From Metallyticus violacea (lineage: Eukaryota > Arthropoda > Insecta > Mantodea > Metallyticidae), in NCBI GenBank assembly GCA_030762175.1, contig CM060843.1:117496869-117560868 (forward strand): 64,000 nucleotides of DNA, in the 5' to 3' direction. Position numbers and translations under genes: made by a program. How positions within the stretch are numbered: the stretch's first letter is position 1; the number at the start of each line of letters is the position of its first letter. This document shows, one piece after another, positions 10,984 to 23,323 of this stretch. The notes beneath the pieces were generated by a model. That model had not been told where the DNA came from. It searched no databases and worked only from the letters and a program-made list of their open reading frames with translations.

Positions 10984-11339
10984 GGAATAGAAAAAGTTTT
11001 TCAAAGGAAATGGTAGGAATGTCATACAAGGGAACAAACTTCAAAGAGTAATTTAAGTATGATTTCTGTGGGATACAATTTATTTACATCACCAAATGAA
11101 ACAAAAGTAATAGAAGTGCACAGGAAAGGAAAGAGCCAATAAGTACAAAAATGGTAATAGCCTATACTTACCAATACTTTTTAAATTATTTAGGAGTATT
11201 TAGGAAAAGACAGAATCAAAGATATATTATTCAAAGTTAATATTGCTTCAGTTTATGTGTGGCACAATAAAAAACATTTTATTAAACTAAATTAGGGAAT
11301 AATATAATCAAAGCATAACCGTGCCAATGTTTCTTTATA

Positions 11340-11650
11340 GCTTAGGTTGTTGGATGCGATAAAAAGTTACTAGAGAGTATAGAATTTGCAGAGATGATAT
11401 TTTTAAGATCAGTGGAGGAATCTACTTTGTTGGATATAAAAAGAAAGTGAGAGAGAGTTATGAAGAAATCCAAATATTGATATGCTCATTTTTCACATTG
11501 CATTGTGATAGATTGATTTTAAAAACATTACAGAATAACCATTCAGGTAGAAAATCATATAGAAGACCGATTAGAAGGTGGAGACAAATATTATAAATGA
11601 TGCTGGAACCAAAACAGATAAAATTGCCCAAGACACGAATAATGACAATG
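11340..11650 (+). pseudogene. LINE reverse-transcriptase C-terminal fragment (decayed)
   Basis: Reading across frames, 'AEMIFLRSVEESTLLDIKR' lies at about 11390-11450 and 'GRKSYRRPIRRWRQ' at about 11549-11590. These match in order the two hallmark blocks downstream of RT in many non-LTR elements ('EMKFLR...RDRKR' and 'GRPRKRW'). Stops interrupt both. The intervening part is too decayed to read. In intact elements this region belongs to the RT thumb and C-terminal segment that makes cDNA during target-primed reverse transcription. Confidence 0.5.
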
Positions 11651-11894
11651 AATAGGTATCACTTAGAAAAATGTATCAAAATACGCGAATAACATGTTGA
11701 GATATATGTCGAAGAATTTTGAAAGAACATTCAATGATAGCCTTCGACAGGTGTGGCGTCCAAAAAAAATCCCGGGGAAAACTTTTCCCAATATCACAGA
11801 CACTACGAAAGTCGTACGGAGCCGCAAAACCGAAAAAGAAAATATCAAGACACGAACCGGAGTCTGAGTGAGGCAGAGAAGGAAACAAGTAAGT

Positions 11895-12072
11895 AGAAAG
11901 GTGCGGATGGCTCGGGTGCAAACATTTGGGATTTGCGTTCCAATTCCTTGGTATAGGGCATCCTAGCTTTGGGATTTTTCGTGATTTTCTTTGGTCGCTT
12001 AGCGAATGCTGGGATGGGCCTTTCCTTTCCATGAATTTTCCACTTTACCCATCCCCTATCATTCATTCAAAG
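11895..12072 (+). mobile_element. SINE-H copy 1 (head and core)
   Basis: 'gcgttccaattcc' near 11935 resembles a tRNA B box. 'ttggtcgcttagcgaatgctgggatgggcc' (split) contains the family core, which is shared with 12.97 kb and, in reverse, with 46.06 kb. I associate 'cgaatgctggga' cores with SINEs of polyneopteran insects; this is recollection only. Confidence 0.5.
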
Positions 12073-12889
12073 CTCAAAAGACATTTTAAGAAATCATTCT
12101 GAGCCAAGTTTTTATACTCGAGTAGGGGCATATTAGCATGTTGGGACTTGCTTGCGCAGGAAAGATAATTGGCCAGAGTTGGGTAAGTTTCGTCTAATTA
12201 GAAGCTGTGGGTATTTAAACAATGTAAATTGCAAAGTTGCTTTTTAAAGTTTCTTTTTAATGCTCTTAAAAATAATGTTTTAAAATATAATTTTTGAAAG
12301 GTCTGCTTAAATCTACATATATTGGTGAAATATCTTTGATCGAAATAAAGTTCCTCATGCCATCGATTTAGTAGTCAACTTCTCGCTATTTATGAGCTCA
12401 CATTAAAGCTAGTTGAGTTTGAAAGCAAAAGTATATCGAACCACACTAATATATTTTCAAACAATAAGAACAATACTAAGGGATTGACTAACGGGGATAT
12501 ACAATTTAGCAAATGCTTCTAATAGTATCCTTTTTCAACATTAGGCATTTTTCTTATAACTGTAAATTAAAAGCAATGTATTTCATTTTACTTCCGAGAC
12601 GGTATTAAGTGAAAATTTTACTATAGTATAAGAGAAATGTTTCTTAAATATTCTGAAATAAGTACTTGCCTATTTTATAAACATAAAATAGAGCTTTAGG
12701 TGCAAATATTGTCTGCTAAAGCGGTTTTTAAGGCTAATACAACTTGCCGAAACAAGCTGTTTGCGTTTCCACTTCGCTTCCTCCCCTTTGTCATGTTCTT
12801 GAAAGGACCTACTCCAACAGCGGATACTCGTATGTACATTTATTCGCGAATATGTTTAGAGTGTTAAATATAGAACAGTTCATTTTGGT

Positions 12890-13285
12890 ATGTCAACTTT
12901 ACCGGACAGGATGTCTCAGGCGGTAACGCTTGGTAATGTTCTGGGTTCAATTTCCATTGGGCCAGAAAATGTTTCCCTCACACTTAGGCGAATGCTGGGA
13001 TCACATTTCACGAATTTTCATTCCATTGGTTGTTACAGGACCGAAAGTTCCAGGGGAAGATATGACTGTGTCTTGAGCTTTGTAAAGGTTTCTGTCCCGA
13101 TATTGAGGACTCTTAAGGGTGGGGGGTTGGCTTCGTGATGTTCAACACGTTGGGAACCTCGTCTAAGTCCGCGCAATCATTGCTTATGGGCCCTGGCCGC
13201 CCTCACTTTCCCATCCTCACGAGAGTGCCCCTACACAAACGGTATCCGTGAGCAAGGCTGAAGTATCAAAATATTTGCTCCAAAC
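12890..13285 (+). mobile_element. SINE-H copy 2, near full length
   Basis: The head 'gtctcaggcggtaacgc' plus 'ctgggttcaatttcc' forms a tRNA-like A/B box pair. 'acttaggcgaatgctggga' is the core, and 'gagcaaggctgaagtatcaaaa' is the 3' end, matched in reverse complement at 45.73-45.77 kb. The length of about 395 bp is long for a SINE but consistent with a tRNA head and a composite body. Confidence 0.55.
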
Positions 13286-13965
13286 AATCCAAGCCAATCA
13301 AATACCATTAACATAAATGTTAAGTTAAACAGGACTCAACCTTCATGTGCTTGCGGAGTTTATTTAAAACTTTTGTTGACCAATCTTCTCCTTTCACAAT
13401 TACAGTTCACATTATTCATAAATTTGAATGTACTGGTTAAGGGGGGGGGGAAGGAAAGGAAACTATTAGCAATGAAATCAGAAACATATGGTGGCCGAAC
13501 TTAACCTTGTCAATCAGTATGTTTCCGATAAAATGTCTGATTATCCGAGGTAGCGCACCAATTTCAGGATCTTCTATAACTTAAGATTGTTTGCAATTTT
13601 AAGAATCGGAGTTAAAACACGGACAGCACCCTGCAGCAGACTTGTTAGTCAATACGCAAAACACCGTGCGAACAATAGCTAAATTGTGTATGTCAGTATT
13701 ATATATTGAATAATATGTTGTATTTGTAAATATATTTTACCTCATATGTATAATTTACACGACAATATTTGTGATCTCTAATAACCTGATAAAGTTAGAG
13801 GAACATTTCAAAACATACGAATGCTAAGGGTGTATTATATCAAAGTAATGATGAAATTACGAACGTAATCGATTAAAAGGATGGAAAGAACTGCTCAAAT
13901 TGAAAATAATTTATGTTAAAATTCTCTAACTTTTTATATCATACTATAGCTCGCCATGTTGAGTA

Positions 13966-14242
13966 CCGCCACGGGTGGCTGAGGTTGTTAAGGCACGACC
14001 TCGTTAGCAGAAATTCTGGGATTTGATTCCTATCATGACTATCCCCTCTAATAAGTTGTTTTTTTAACTAAGGTTTTCCTCAGTCTTCATAAATGGAAAA
14101 TAAGGGAAGGTATCCTAAATATAGGTCTTGAACGCTTCCTTCCTTAAAAACATTCTTTACCAATTTATAATTTCATTTTATATATTATTACCTTCCATTG
14201 CCTGTGATATCTCAGCAGTTAAAACGGCCGTTAAACACAACA
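13966..14242 (+). mobile_element. SINE-B copy 2, tail leading into (AGT)n
   Basis: It begins 'ccgccacgggtggctgaggttg', carries 'gggatttgattcc' as B box, and has the family body to 'cggccgttaaacac' at about 14238. An extra piece of about 18 bp ('aataagttgttttttt') sits in the body. The tail passes directly into a 1.2-kb AGT-rich array. Confidence 0.85.
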
Positions 14243-14249
14243 GAAAAAA

Positions 14250-14406
14250 TAGCAATAGTAGTAATAGCTAGTAGTCGTGATGGTGACGGTGGTGGTGGTA
14301 GTAGTACAAATAGCGGCAACAGGAGAAGTAGTAGTAGGTAGTAGTGCTGGTAGTAGTTAGTAGTAGCAGTAGCAGTAGTAGTAGTTAGTAGTAGTAGTAG
14401 TAGTAA

Positions 14407-14452
<46 letters not shown>

Positions 14453-14567
14453 GGTGGTGGTGGTGGTGGTGGTAGTAGTAGTGGGGTAGTAGTTAGTAGT
14501 AGTAGTAGTAGTAGTAGTAGTGATTAGTGATGCAAGTAGTAGTTAGTAGTAGTAGTAATGGTTGTGT

Positions 14568-14620
<53 letters not shown>

Positions 14621-14948
14621 ATGGTGGTGGTAGTAATCGTAGTAGTAGTGATGGTAGTAGTAGTAGTAGTAGTGGTGGTGGTGGTGGTGGTGGTGGTGGT
14701 GGTGGTAGTAGTCGTAGTTATGGTGATGGTAGTAGTAGTTAGTAGTAGTAGTAGTAGTTAGTAGTAGTAGTGATGGCAGTAGTAGTTAGTAGTAGTAGTG
14801 ATGGCAGTAGTAGTTGGTAGTAGTAGTAGTAGTTAGTAGTAGTGGGGTAGTAGTTAGTAGTAGTAGTATTAGTAGTAGTAGTAGTAGTGGTGGTAGTAGT
14901 AGTAGTGATGGCAGTAGTAGTTAGTAGTAGTAGTAGTAGTAGTTGGTA

Positions 14949-14990
<42 letters not shown>

Positions 14991-15480
14991 GTAGTGATGG
15001 TAGTAGTAGTGATGGCAGTAGTAGTTAGTAGTAGTAGTGATTGCAGTAGTAGTTAGTAGTAGTAGTTAGTAGTAGTGGGGTAGTAGTTAGTAGTAGTAGT
15101 ATTAGTATTAGTAGTAGTAGTAGTGTTGGCAGTAGTAGTTAGTAGTAGTAGTAGTAGTAGTTGGTAGTAGAAGTAGTAGTAGTAGTAGTAGCGGTAGTAG
15201 TAGTAGTAATAGTAGTAGTAGTAGTAGTAGAAGTAGTAGTAGAAGTAGTAGTAGTAGTAGAAGTAGTAGTAGTAGTAGTAGCGGTAGTAGTAGTAGTAGT
15301 AGTAGAAGTAGTAGTAGAAGTAGTAGTAGTAGTAGTAGAAGTAGTAGTAGCGGTAGTAGTAGAAGTAGTAGTAGAAGTAGTAGTAATAGTAGTAGTAGTA
15401 GTAGTAGAAGTAGTAGTAGAAGTAGTAGTAGTAGTAGTAGAAGTAGTAGTAGTAGTAGTAGAAGAAGTAGTAGTAGTAGC
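14250..15480 (+). repeat. 1.2-kb (AGT)n / (GGT)n / (GAAGTA)n compound microsatellite
   Basis: AGT units dominate, with blocks of GGT (14440-14470 and 14672-14706), higher-order units such as 'agtgatggcagtagtagtt' repeated between about 14765 and 15040, and a final domain of AGT interrupted by regularly spaced GAA and CGG. The higher-order repetition shows segmental duplication as well as slippage. Poly-Ser, poly-Val and poly-Thr frames across it are artefacts of the repeat. SINE-B copies face it from both sides. Confidence 0.95.
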
Positions 15481-15610
15481 GATATTATCTTCTTTCATTT
15501 TTCTAAGGGGCATAGCTAGTTAATATTTACATTCCGAAGTTTTAGCCCCATTAGGGGGTTGAAATCACGCAAGTTAAAAATGAAGAGTTTTTAACTCCCT
15601 ATTTCATTTT

Positions 15611-15800
15611 GATGCCTCAAGGACGCTGAATCAGTGATATTTCGATACATGAGATAAAAGATAAATTTAAAAAAAAATCTGTAAAGGGAAGCATTCCAGG
15701 CTTAAGTTAAGGGAAACTCCTCGGCATTTGTCATTGATAAGGACTGCAGAAATCTTGAAAAAGCTTCGGTCAGGGAGGACAGTCACGGTGGAAATAATTG
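15611..15800 (-). mobile_element. SINE-B copy 3, tail-side part, minus strand
   Basis: The reverse complement shows family blocks in order: 'gaccg..ctccctgac', 'cctaacttaagcctgg', 'tttcgatacatgagat'-equivalent and 'atcactga'. The tRNA head is missing or decayed. Its tail points left toward the AGT array. Confidence 0.65.
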
Positions 15801-16636
15801 AACCTTATAGACTTGAGCCTCGCAGAGCTAATGTCAAATGTACGAATATAAAGTGAAGAGAGGGGCTAAACCTGCGTTGTCAATGCCACCTTATTCTGTT
15901 CTTGTCCATAACTTTTACTTCTTATGTATTCTTTTTCATTGAGCTCCTATATCTGTAATTCAAAATGAAACTATTGTGTTGAGATTCGTGCCAAAGGTTG
16001 TCATTAAAAGTTTATATCAACTTGCTTGTTTATATGGGTCACTTGATAATACAGGTTTTATTGTGTTGGATTGTTACTCGCCACAACGAACTTGATCTGG
16101 CGAACGGCAATTTTCAATATATATCCCCGAGAGACGGTATATCCGGTTGGACTCCCGGGCAAGCATCTCCTGTATCAAATAATAGATCCCTGAGGGAAAT
16201 TAGTGAATAACTTAATTTTTATCCATACACGAAAGTGCAAGACGGTATTAACCATATGACGGTTTTGCAAAAATCATGATAAGCGATATAGGTAATGGAA
16301 CTTGCTTAGATATTTAAATAAATGTGTTATCGAAGGAAAACAATTAGATAAAAGCTGGAATTTTTAGGCAGTTTCCATTTTGTGTCAAAATATTAAATAG
16401 TACTTATATTGTGCCTACGATCCAGTGCGCGGGGCTTGTTGCTGTGCGATGTCTCCCAGATCTGCCCTTGTGAACATCGAATACGGTACCATGAGTCTCA
16501 AATTTGTCTGGAATGCGTGCAATTGTTACTCGCATTGGCGGTTCTGCTCTGTACACACGTCTCCATTGCCTTTGAACTTCAATGACATTCTATGTTTTCC
16601 AATACCGCTTCAAAATTGTTTTCCGTTGTGTTCAAG

Positions 16637-16807
16637 CGATAATCTTGGCTTCATTTTGTTGTAGTAACGTAAACGTAATGCGAGTCACATCTGTTAACAG
16701 AACACCATACGATAATCTTGGTTTCATTTGTTCATTGTTGATTTACCTATCACGTAGCAACGCTATCATAATTTATGTGAGTCACATCTGTTTACAGAAC
16801 ATCATAC
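16637..16807. repeat. Imperfect tandem duplication (two units)
   Basis: 'cgataatcttgg.ttcattt' opens units at 16637 and 16710. Both units end 'gagtcacatctgtt.acagaacatcatac' or nearly so (16681-16709 and 16779-16807). Unit 2 is about 25 bp longer through an internal insertion. I see no coding meaning. Confidence 0.8.
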
Positions 16808-16809
16808 TA

Positions 16810-19450
16810 CACAATTCTGTTGTTTTTCGGTCCAACTTTGAAATATGTTAAATAGATATCTGCTGGAAAGTGTGTATACATTTTTTGACACCTTTGCTAC
16901 ATATATGCAAACTGAAGCTATAAGCGACACATTCTGGTTTAACTTCGGCAACGGTAGGCTGCGTCAAGTTGTCTTATGTAGACCCAGATATTTCTAAGTT
17001 CAATTACGATCGCGACAGGTCGAGCTATTTCAAATCTATGTAGGCAGACAATGTTAGTGCAAGTGATAAGACGTGGTAATTAGCAAGTGAAAGTTCGTGT
17101 GAATAGTAAAGTTCAATTCTGACAACAGTAAGAAGTGCTAAGATTCGTCTTAAGGTTTTATTTGATTAAACTGTTTGGTGTGGAGTAACTAAGTAGGGAA
17201 TACAAATTAATGTAACATTCAGGCATTCTTTATTTTCATGGTGAATAGCACATAGGGACGTAAGAGAAGTTAATACATTGTGTATAGCACGACGTGTCTT
17301 CATTTATCCCAGCGATCCTTCTTCTTCTTCTTCTTCTTCTTCTTCTTCTTCTTCTTCTTTTTCTTCTTCTTCTTCTCATTGATTTAGGATCAATAAAACC
17401 AGCATATCAACCTGAGATAATTATTATTCCTACCTTGTAACGGGAAACAATAAAAGGGAACTATGGCAGCCGAGGCATCTAGACGAATAGAATCCATGCA
17501 GCTGGAGCCAACACACCAATACTGCAGGTCCAATTAACAGCAGCCCGCATTTAAATCATCGGAGGTGTAAGACCTGAATCAACGACGACAGTCTTTCACA
17601 CCTTTCCCGCATACTAAATTGCTTCTAATTGGTTTATCAGCAAGTGGTCATTAACTTACCACACTAAAATTCACATTATTAAATATCACCCTCTCACAAC
17701 CCATTAATTTAAAATAACCGTTCCAATGCGCAACTAGTTGTTTCCTAGTTCTAGTTGTGTAAAAAATTGCAGTTTTTCCTGACAGTTTTACGTAATCTAT
17801 CTTTCCTCTCCTCCAAAACTAAATGCCGATCAAGAAAAAGTCAGTTTTAGTGGCGTTTAGATCTTAATAAAAGAGTGCCAATTGTCAATTTGATGTATGT
17901 TGGTTTTATAGATATCTCTGCATTAATTTACAACTTTGTAACTCAAAATGATGTGTTTCGACATATATATTTAAAGTACACAAGTTTGCTCTTTTAAATA
18001 ATCCAGGAGACTGTATTTCACAAACTTCCAGAATTAGTTTCCTTTGTAATTTTTTTCTAATGTTTACTATTTAAGGAAATTATGCTTTAATGTGTTTCTG
18101 TTGCTAATATAGCACATTGTATATAATGTGGAAACATTTTGTTGTAGATTTAGCATTTTATCTTAGTTTTGTCTTACTTCATGTATTGTTTTACTTCGTT
18201 TTCTGGGGTTTTCCCTACATATTAATTACCTATATGTTGGGTATAATGTGTGAGAGGAACAAAAATGATTTACTCATCACTGTTTTTAAAATAAGTATGA
18301 CAATTAGTTTGATGAAAAAAACTGGCAAGTAAAATAACAGTTAGACAATGATAATGACCAAGGTCCGACTTTTTATGTTTTTATAAACCGTGAATTAGTG
18401 TGTTTAACATGTTAACATAGTTTTTTAAGCTTTTCAAAACGTTGAGGGTAGTTTTTTAAGTTTCTCTTTTCAAAGTAAAAGAAATGCATTTAAACAAATA
18501 TTTGATAATATAAATTTATTTTAATTTAATTTTAATTTAATTTATTTATTTATTTTAATTTATTGTTCTGAAACACAAAACTACATGACCCATTAAAATT
18601 TCCTATTTCCTATTTCATTATTATCTCAGAGCGCTGCATTTTTTAAGTTGTAACACACCAATTTTACTTAAAAATTCTACTCTTTATAATATATTTTTGC
18701 ATCTGTGGTAAAATTGAGATCGTTGCCGACCCACTGTCTAAACAACCAACCTTTAGAAACTTTTCCTTTTTGCATTTGCTGTCCTGTTAACAAAGTGGAA
18801 GTGGAAGTTTCTTAATAAGACCTTCAGTTTGCTTCTAAATAAGAGTAGCATGCGACAATTTTCTTTAACAGAACGTGACTGACAACAAAGAAACAGAAAA
18901 CGTCCGTTAGATAGTCATTTGAGAAAAATAGCTTTGAACGTGACTGACTGACTGACTGACAATAATGATATTACGAATTTACATTCAGTTTGTTTCTAAA
19001 AATTAGATAATTTCGACAATGCTTTAAACACAACATGACAATATCTTGTTACAAATTTAATTGTAATGATTTGTCTTTGAAGTTCACCAAGATGAACATT
19101 GTTGGCTAATGTTTTAAAAGTAATGTTATCGTAAATATTATTAAATTTAATTTTATCGATTTAAAATTAATTATATTTAATTAATTTAAATTATTTTAAG
19201 TATAATTTTAGCTATTTTTAATTTCAACGTCCTAATTAGCTATTTTTAGGGTTTCATAAGATTCATCTGTGTGATTCCCATAATAAAGAAACAGTTAATT
19301 ATGTTAAAATATCACAGTTAGCTAGCAAGCAACAAAATAGTTTAAAATCTAAGAATCCGAGTCCTAATAATGACATTTAAACACCTCAGATATTTATTTC
19401 TAAATATGTGTTAATGTATGCTGGTATATCAAAAATGTAAACTTTCAGTA
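16810..19450. other. No recognised gene
   Basis: Apart from the CTT tract at 17.32 kb, a (GACT)4 at 18943-18960 and T/A-rich runs near 18530, I see nothing identifiable. The 71-codon frame at 18117-18332 is hydrophobic because the strand is T-rich. Confidence 0.5.
17318..17377 (+). repeat. (CTT)n microsatellite
   Basis: About 19 CTT units with one interruption. Confidence 0.95.
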
Positions 19451-19455
19451 TATGG

Positions 19456-19718
19456 CCGACATTGATGGTGGAGATAGTTAAGCCTTGGCCTGGTAAACGA
19501 GAAATCTTCGATTTTAGTCCATCTAGGACCGTTTTCCCTTTCTGAGGTTTCATCCAGACTTTCCTCAATCCTCGCAAATTAGAAATGTTTGAGATTTATC
19601 TTAAACACAGGTTTGGAATTCTTCCTTTTTAAAATTCCTTTCTGAATTTGTCATTTATCTCGTGTATAATTACTGTCTACCGCCTATGAGGCCTATTAGT
19701 AAGTTAAACGCTATAAAA
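19456..19718 (+). mobile_element. SINE-B copy 4 (old, diverged)
   Basis: The family order is recognisable: 'ggagatagttaagcc' head, 'aggaccgttttccctttctgag', 'ctcaatcctcgcaaatt', 'atcttaaacacaggtttgga', 'cgcctatgaggcctattagt'. It has many substitutions and is older than the copies at 22, 53.0 and 53.4 kb. Confidence 0.7.
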
Positions 19719-20271
19719 CTTGTCGTAAATGATATGCACTGAACGTTATTTCCCCGATTGTTAAGGGAAAAAGTAACGCTCGATTATGCAGCTGTTTTAT
19801 TTGCTTGAAGCTATGGATCCTAAACTAACATGATAATAAAATGTTAACCCCGTTCAGTAACAGTTCAATAACGGAACGCGAAATTCCTTATTCACTAATT
19901 TATTTAGTTCCTGTATGCCTAATTAAGGCATTCATACTTATATTCCACTTTTCTCTAACGCACTAGCATTCAGTAATCGATTTGAGGGCAGCTACTATAC
20001 GAGCAGGGCATTAGGTGGTAACGACCGGCCGGATGCGAACAAATGGAGAGTCGGACACGCAAGCAGAGCATGCTGTTTATACTACTGTCGGATTGACTAC
20101 GTGAACGTATACTATCATTCATTTGAATATATTAGCGGCAGCATTACAATATTCACGTTAAGCAGTACTCGAACAAGTAGCCCTCTACAGGTCATTCAAA
20201 AAGTACATATTTGCATCAGAGCAATTTGTAACTGCTTTTCGCTTCATTGAGTTGGTTTGAGCATCGCTTGG

Positions 20272-20274
<3 letters not shown>

Positions 20275-20320
<46 letters not shown>
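20275..20320. repeat. (TA)n microsatellite
   Basis: A pure TA run of about 23 units. Shorter TA runs lie at 21163-21186. Confidence 0.95.
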
Positions 20321-20321
<1 letters not shown>

Positions 20322-21944
20322 TTAAGCAGTTGATTGAAACGTTTAAGTTGGTGGTTATGTTATACAGGCATTTAGTTATAAATTTTGTCCGCTTACGCAG
20401 TGTTTTATGGCTCCGGCACTAAGTGTATCGTAGCCGATGGCGCCCATACTTCAATTCCGCTCCCCAATTGTCATGACCTTAAACGTCGCTTTATGGTTCT
20501 TTTCCTGCCAAGTCTCCCGGTAGTACCTATAGGTACATTCAGTATGCATAAATTGGCTGTACATAATTTTTGTGTCTAAATACAAATCAACTCACAGGAT
20601 GCATGTGATATTTATTTAAATTTTTCATGATTAATTATCTCTATGCAGAACTGCAATTTACGATATTGCGCCAAAAATTTAATTTATTGCTTCAATAAAA
20701 ATAAAATGCACAGTTTTAACAGAGAAAAAAAACTAGAACAAATTGGCGTAAAATAGCACCCAATATTTGCACAAGAAGTGCTGGTTTGAAATTTAAAGAA
20801 TATAACGGTTATGAAAGCTGGAAAACTTACGGTGGCTTGATTAGCCGAGGGGAGATGACAGTTCGAGATTCTTTTAAAGGTAAAATTATATATATTTGTA
20901 AGTGGGGTTGAAATACTGGCAGAGACGGCAGCGGCATCTTTGAGAGCAAAACAGTACAAGATTTATAACTAAAACTCCGGATTATCATCTCCACTAAATA
21001 GGAAATTCTATAAATATGACCACTCTTGTATATTACATTGCACATGGTTTATCACTGAAAACTGATAAGTGATCACAACGTATTGTTTTATGTTTGAAAT
21101 GTTTCGTTAAACAGCGTTGCACTAATTTATATTCTCATATCAACAAAGCAATTAATACATTAATATATATATATATATATATATATAACTTGAAATATAT
21201 GTCGTGAAATATATATTTATATATAAAGATCGAAAAAGAATTTTATGTTAATTTTATTTAACTTTGGAAGTGCAAAGCATGGTTATTTTATTAGGGACAT
21301 TTATTTACTTTAACTGTATAGTAAAATATAACTTAATTCCTAGAGTTCTAGTACGCGGACAACAGCGTAATAATAACTGCCACTCTCTTATTTTACTAAA
21401 TTATCTCCCTCGGTTGCAACCTCTACTCCTCTTATCGTTAGTGGTGTTCAGTATGCTTAAGTGCATGCCTTATGACATCAGAGAACAACCTCCTTGGCTC
21501 TTTGACAATAAAGCACCAAGGAAGATATGCTCCAATGGAACATGGTAACAACACTTAATATAATTTATTAAAACAAACTACAAGCTACAGTTCCTATAAA
21601 TATTATTTTAGTACACTAATTAATAGACAACTTGCAGGCCAATTGAATATTGTGAAAAATAAATAGAAACGTGTGGTTGCCACATTTTAAAAAAAATAAC
21701 AATAATGTAGGAATTAAAATACCTTAAAAAATTAAATGAAATCAAATGTAATCTACAAAAAGTCATAATTGTAAGTTTTTCCTTTTTCAAAAACATAATA
21801 TAACATAGTTTTTAACAACGTTTAACTTATTTGTTTAATAAGTACATCAGAGCTGTACATACGCGAAACTTACTTTGTAGATATCAATATAGGAAATAGA
21901 CAGTAGATAATTTCATGTCAAACTGTTTTCATTTGTTTCTCACC

Positions 21945-22226
21945 TCGCCATGGGTGGCCGATGTCGTTAAGGCGCGGACTCCTGAGCGGGAGGTCTGGGG
22001 GTCGCTTCCCACCAGGACCGTCATCCCTGATTGAGATTTTTACAGTTTTTCTTCAGTCCTCATTAATGGCGAATGCCGGGGAGGTGGCTTTAACTTAGAC
22101 ATGGAACGCTTCTTTCCTTAAAAAAAAATCTCCTTTCCCAATTTATCATTTCATCTCATGTATCATCAATATCCACCTCCTGTGGTGCCTCAGCAGTAAA
22201 AACGGGCGTTAAACACTATTAAAAAC
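21945..22226 (+). mobile_element. SINE-B copy 5, full length
   Basis: 'cgccatgggtggccgatgtc' starts the tRNA-like head and the B box is 'gggggtcgcttccc'. The full body follows to 'aaaaacgggcgttaaacac' and an A-rich end at 22226. It is one of the best matches to the family. Only about 5 bp ('acctc') could be a target duplication, so that is not claimed. Confidence 0.9.
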
Positions 22227-23281
22227 CTCATCATATATCTACATTAACTACCATCAAGGTTAATCAACGACCAACTCATTTGAATGCTAGCTAGTACATA
22301 GTTTTAGATTCCAGCAAACGAACTGTTATTTCAACATGAGCCTGCCAACTTACCTAATCCACTCCTGAAATTCACAATGCATAGCTTTTAATTTTTTTGC
22401 TTGGATCAGTAGGCAAATCAAAAAATAAGTGTGGTAAGTGTGCGAATAAAAAGTGTCCTGAGGTTTTCCGAAAACATTTATATTAATTAAGATACAAGAT
22501 AATTAATTTGATCAATTGTAATGAAATGTAAAAATGTAAAATAAAAAAAAATCTAGGAAAGTTTTCTGAGGCAACCTAGTAGTGCAAAGAGAAATGCTCT
22601 ATGGTTTTCTCAATTACTTCAAAATAATATCTTATTTTTTAATTATATAAAAATAACACACCAGCACAGCACCTGTGGGTATGTACCCTTAAAACCCTAG
22701 TGTGTTATTTCATATTATTGAAATTTGCTACAGTAGCCATGAAATATATTAAAATTAATTAAACTGATATAAACGTTTATTTTGCTTATTATTAATAATT
22801 AACCCGACATATTAGTATCTGTAATATTTAAAAACAGCAATACGATTAGCTCTCAATATGCAATGTAAATAATTTATTTCCTCGGCAACTTTATCTTGAA
22901 AAAAAATACAATATTTTCTAAGTAAAATCTTTGAAATAAAGGTAATCAAATTGTATATTATTCTTTTACTCCAATAAAATCATATTCATCTTCGCACATT
23001 ATCTCATTTAGTGGCATTTACTTTTGTTTTGTTGCACTTACGTAGTTAGCTTTCAAAACACAATCTTTAATTAATGTAACTTTTAAACAAAGAGCAGTAA
23101 TATTTTATCTGGTGAAAATCAGACCACCCGTCAATAAGAAATGTGTATTGTGGGGGGGGGGGGTGGATAAAAGACTGCCATAGTCTGAAAATCGTCCAGG
23201 CAGTCTTACTGATAATCCACGCTCAGAACTTCGCATACCACATTCACACCTGCAGTTACTGAACTGCCAACTTCTGTGACG

Positions 23282-23323
23282 ATGAGCGAGCAACAACAGA
23301 ACTCGCTTATTTCTGAAGTCAGT
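23282..23323 (+). other. Candidate short first coding exon with GTGAGT donor (weak)
   Basis: An ATG after 'tctgtgacg' opens 14 codons rich in Gln and Ser and is followed directly by 'gtgagt' at 23324, a good splice-donor match in phase 0. The upstream 120 bases are somewhat GC-richer than average. The read-through frame ends after 20 codons. Downstream, 23328-23600 stays partly open but is not recognisable. A short ATG plus a hexamer donor arises by chance in 64 kb, so this is recorded only as a lead. Confidence 0.15.

Noticed and set aside
11676..12032. 118-codon minus-strand ORF
   Set aside because: It overlaps SINE-H copy 1, whose sequence recurs elsewhere. No recognisable domain.
14527..15523. 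Long frames encoding poly-Ser, poly-Val and poly-Thr
   Set aside because: They are translations of the AGT/GGT microsatellite, open in several frames and on both strands, with no unique sequence beyond the array.
18943..18960. (GACT)4 run as a possible short CRISPR or regulatory repeat
   Set aside because: Only four tetranucleotide units and no spacers; simple slippage.
20010..20270. GC-richer block before the (TA)n as a possible promoter
   Set aside because: No start-site motif, ORF or donor was found, and composition alone is not enough.
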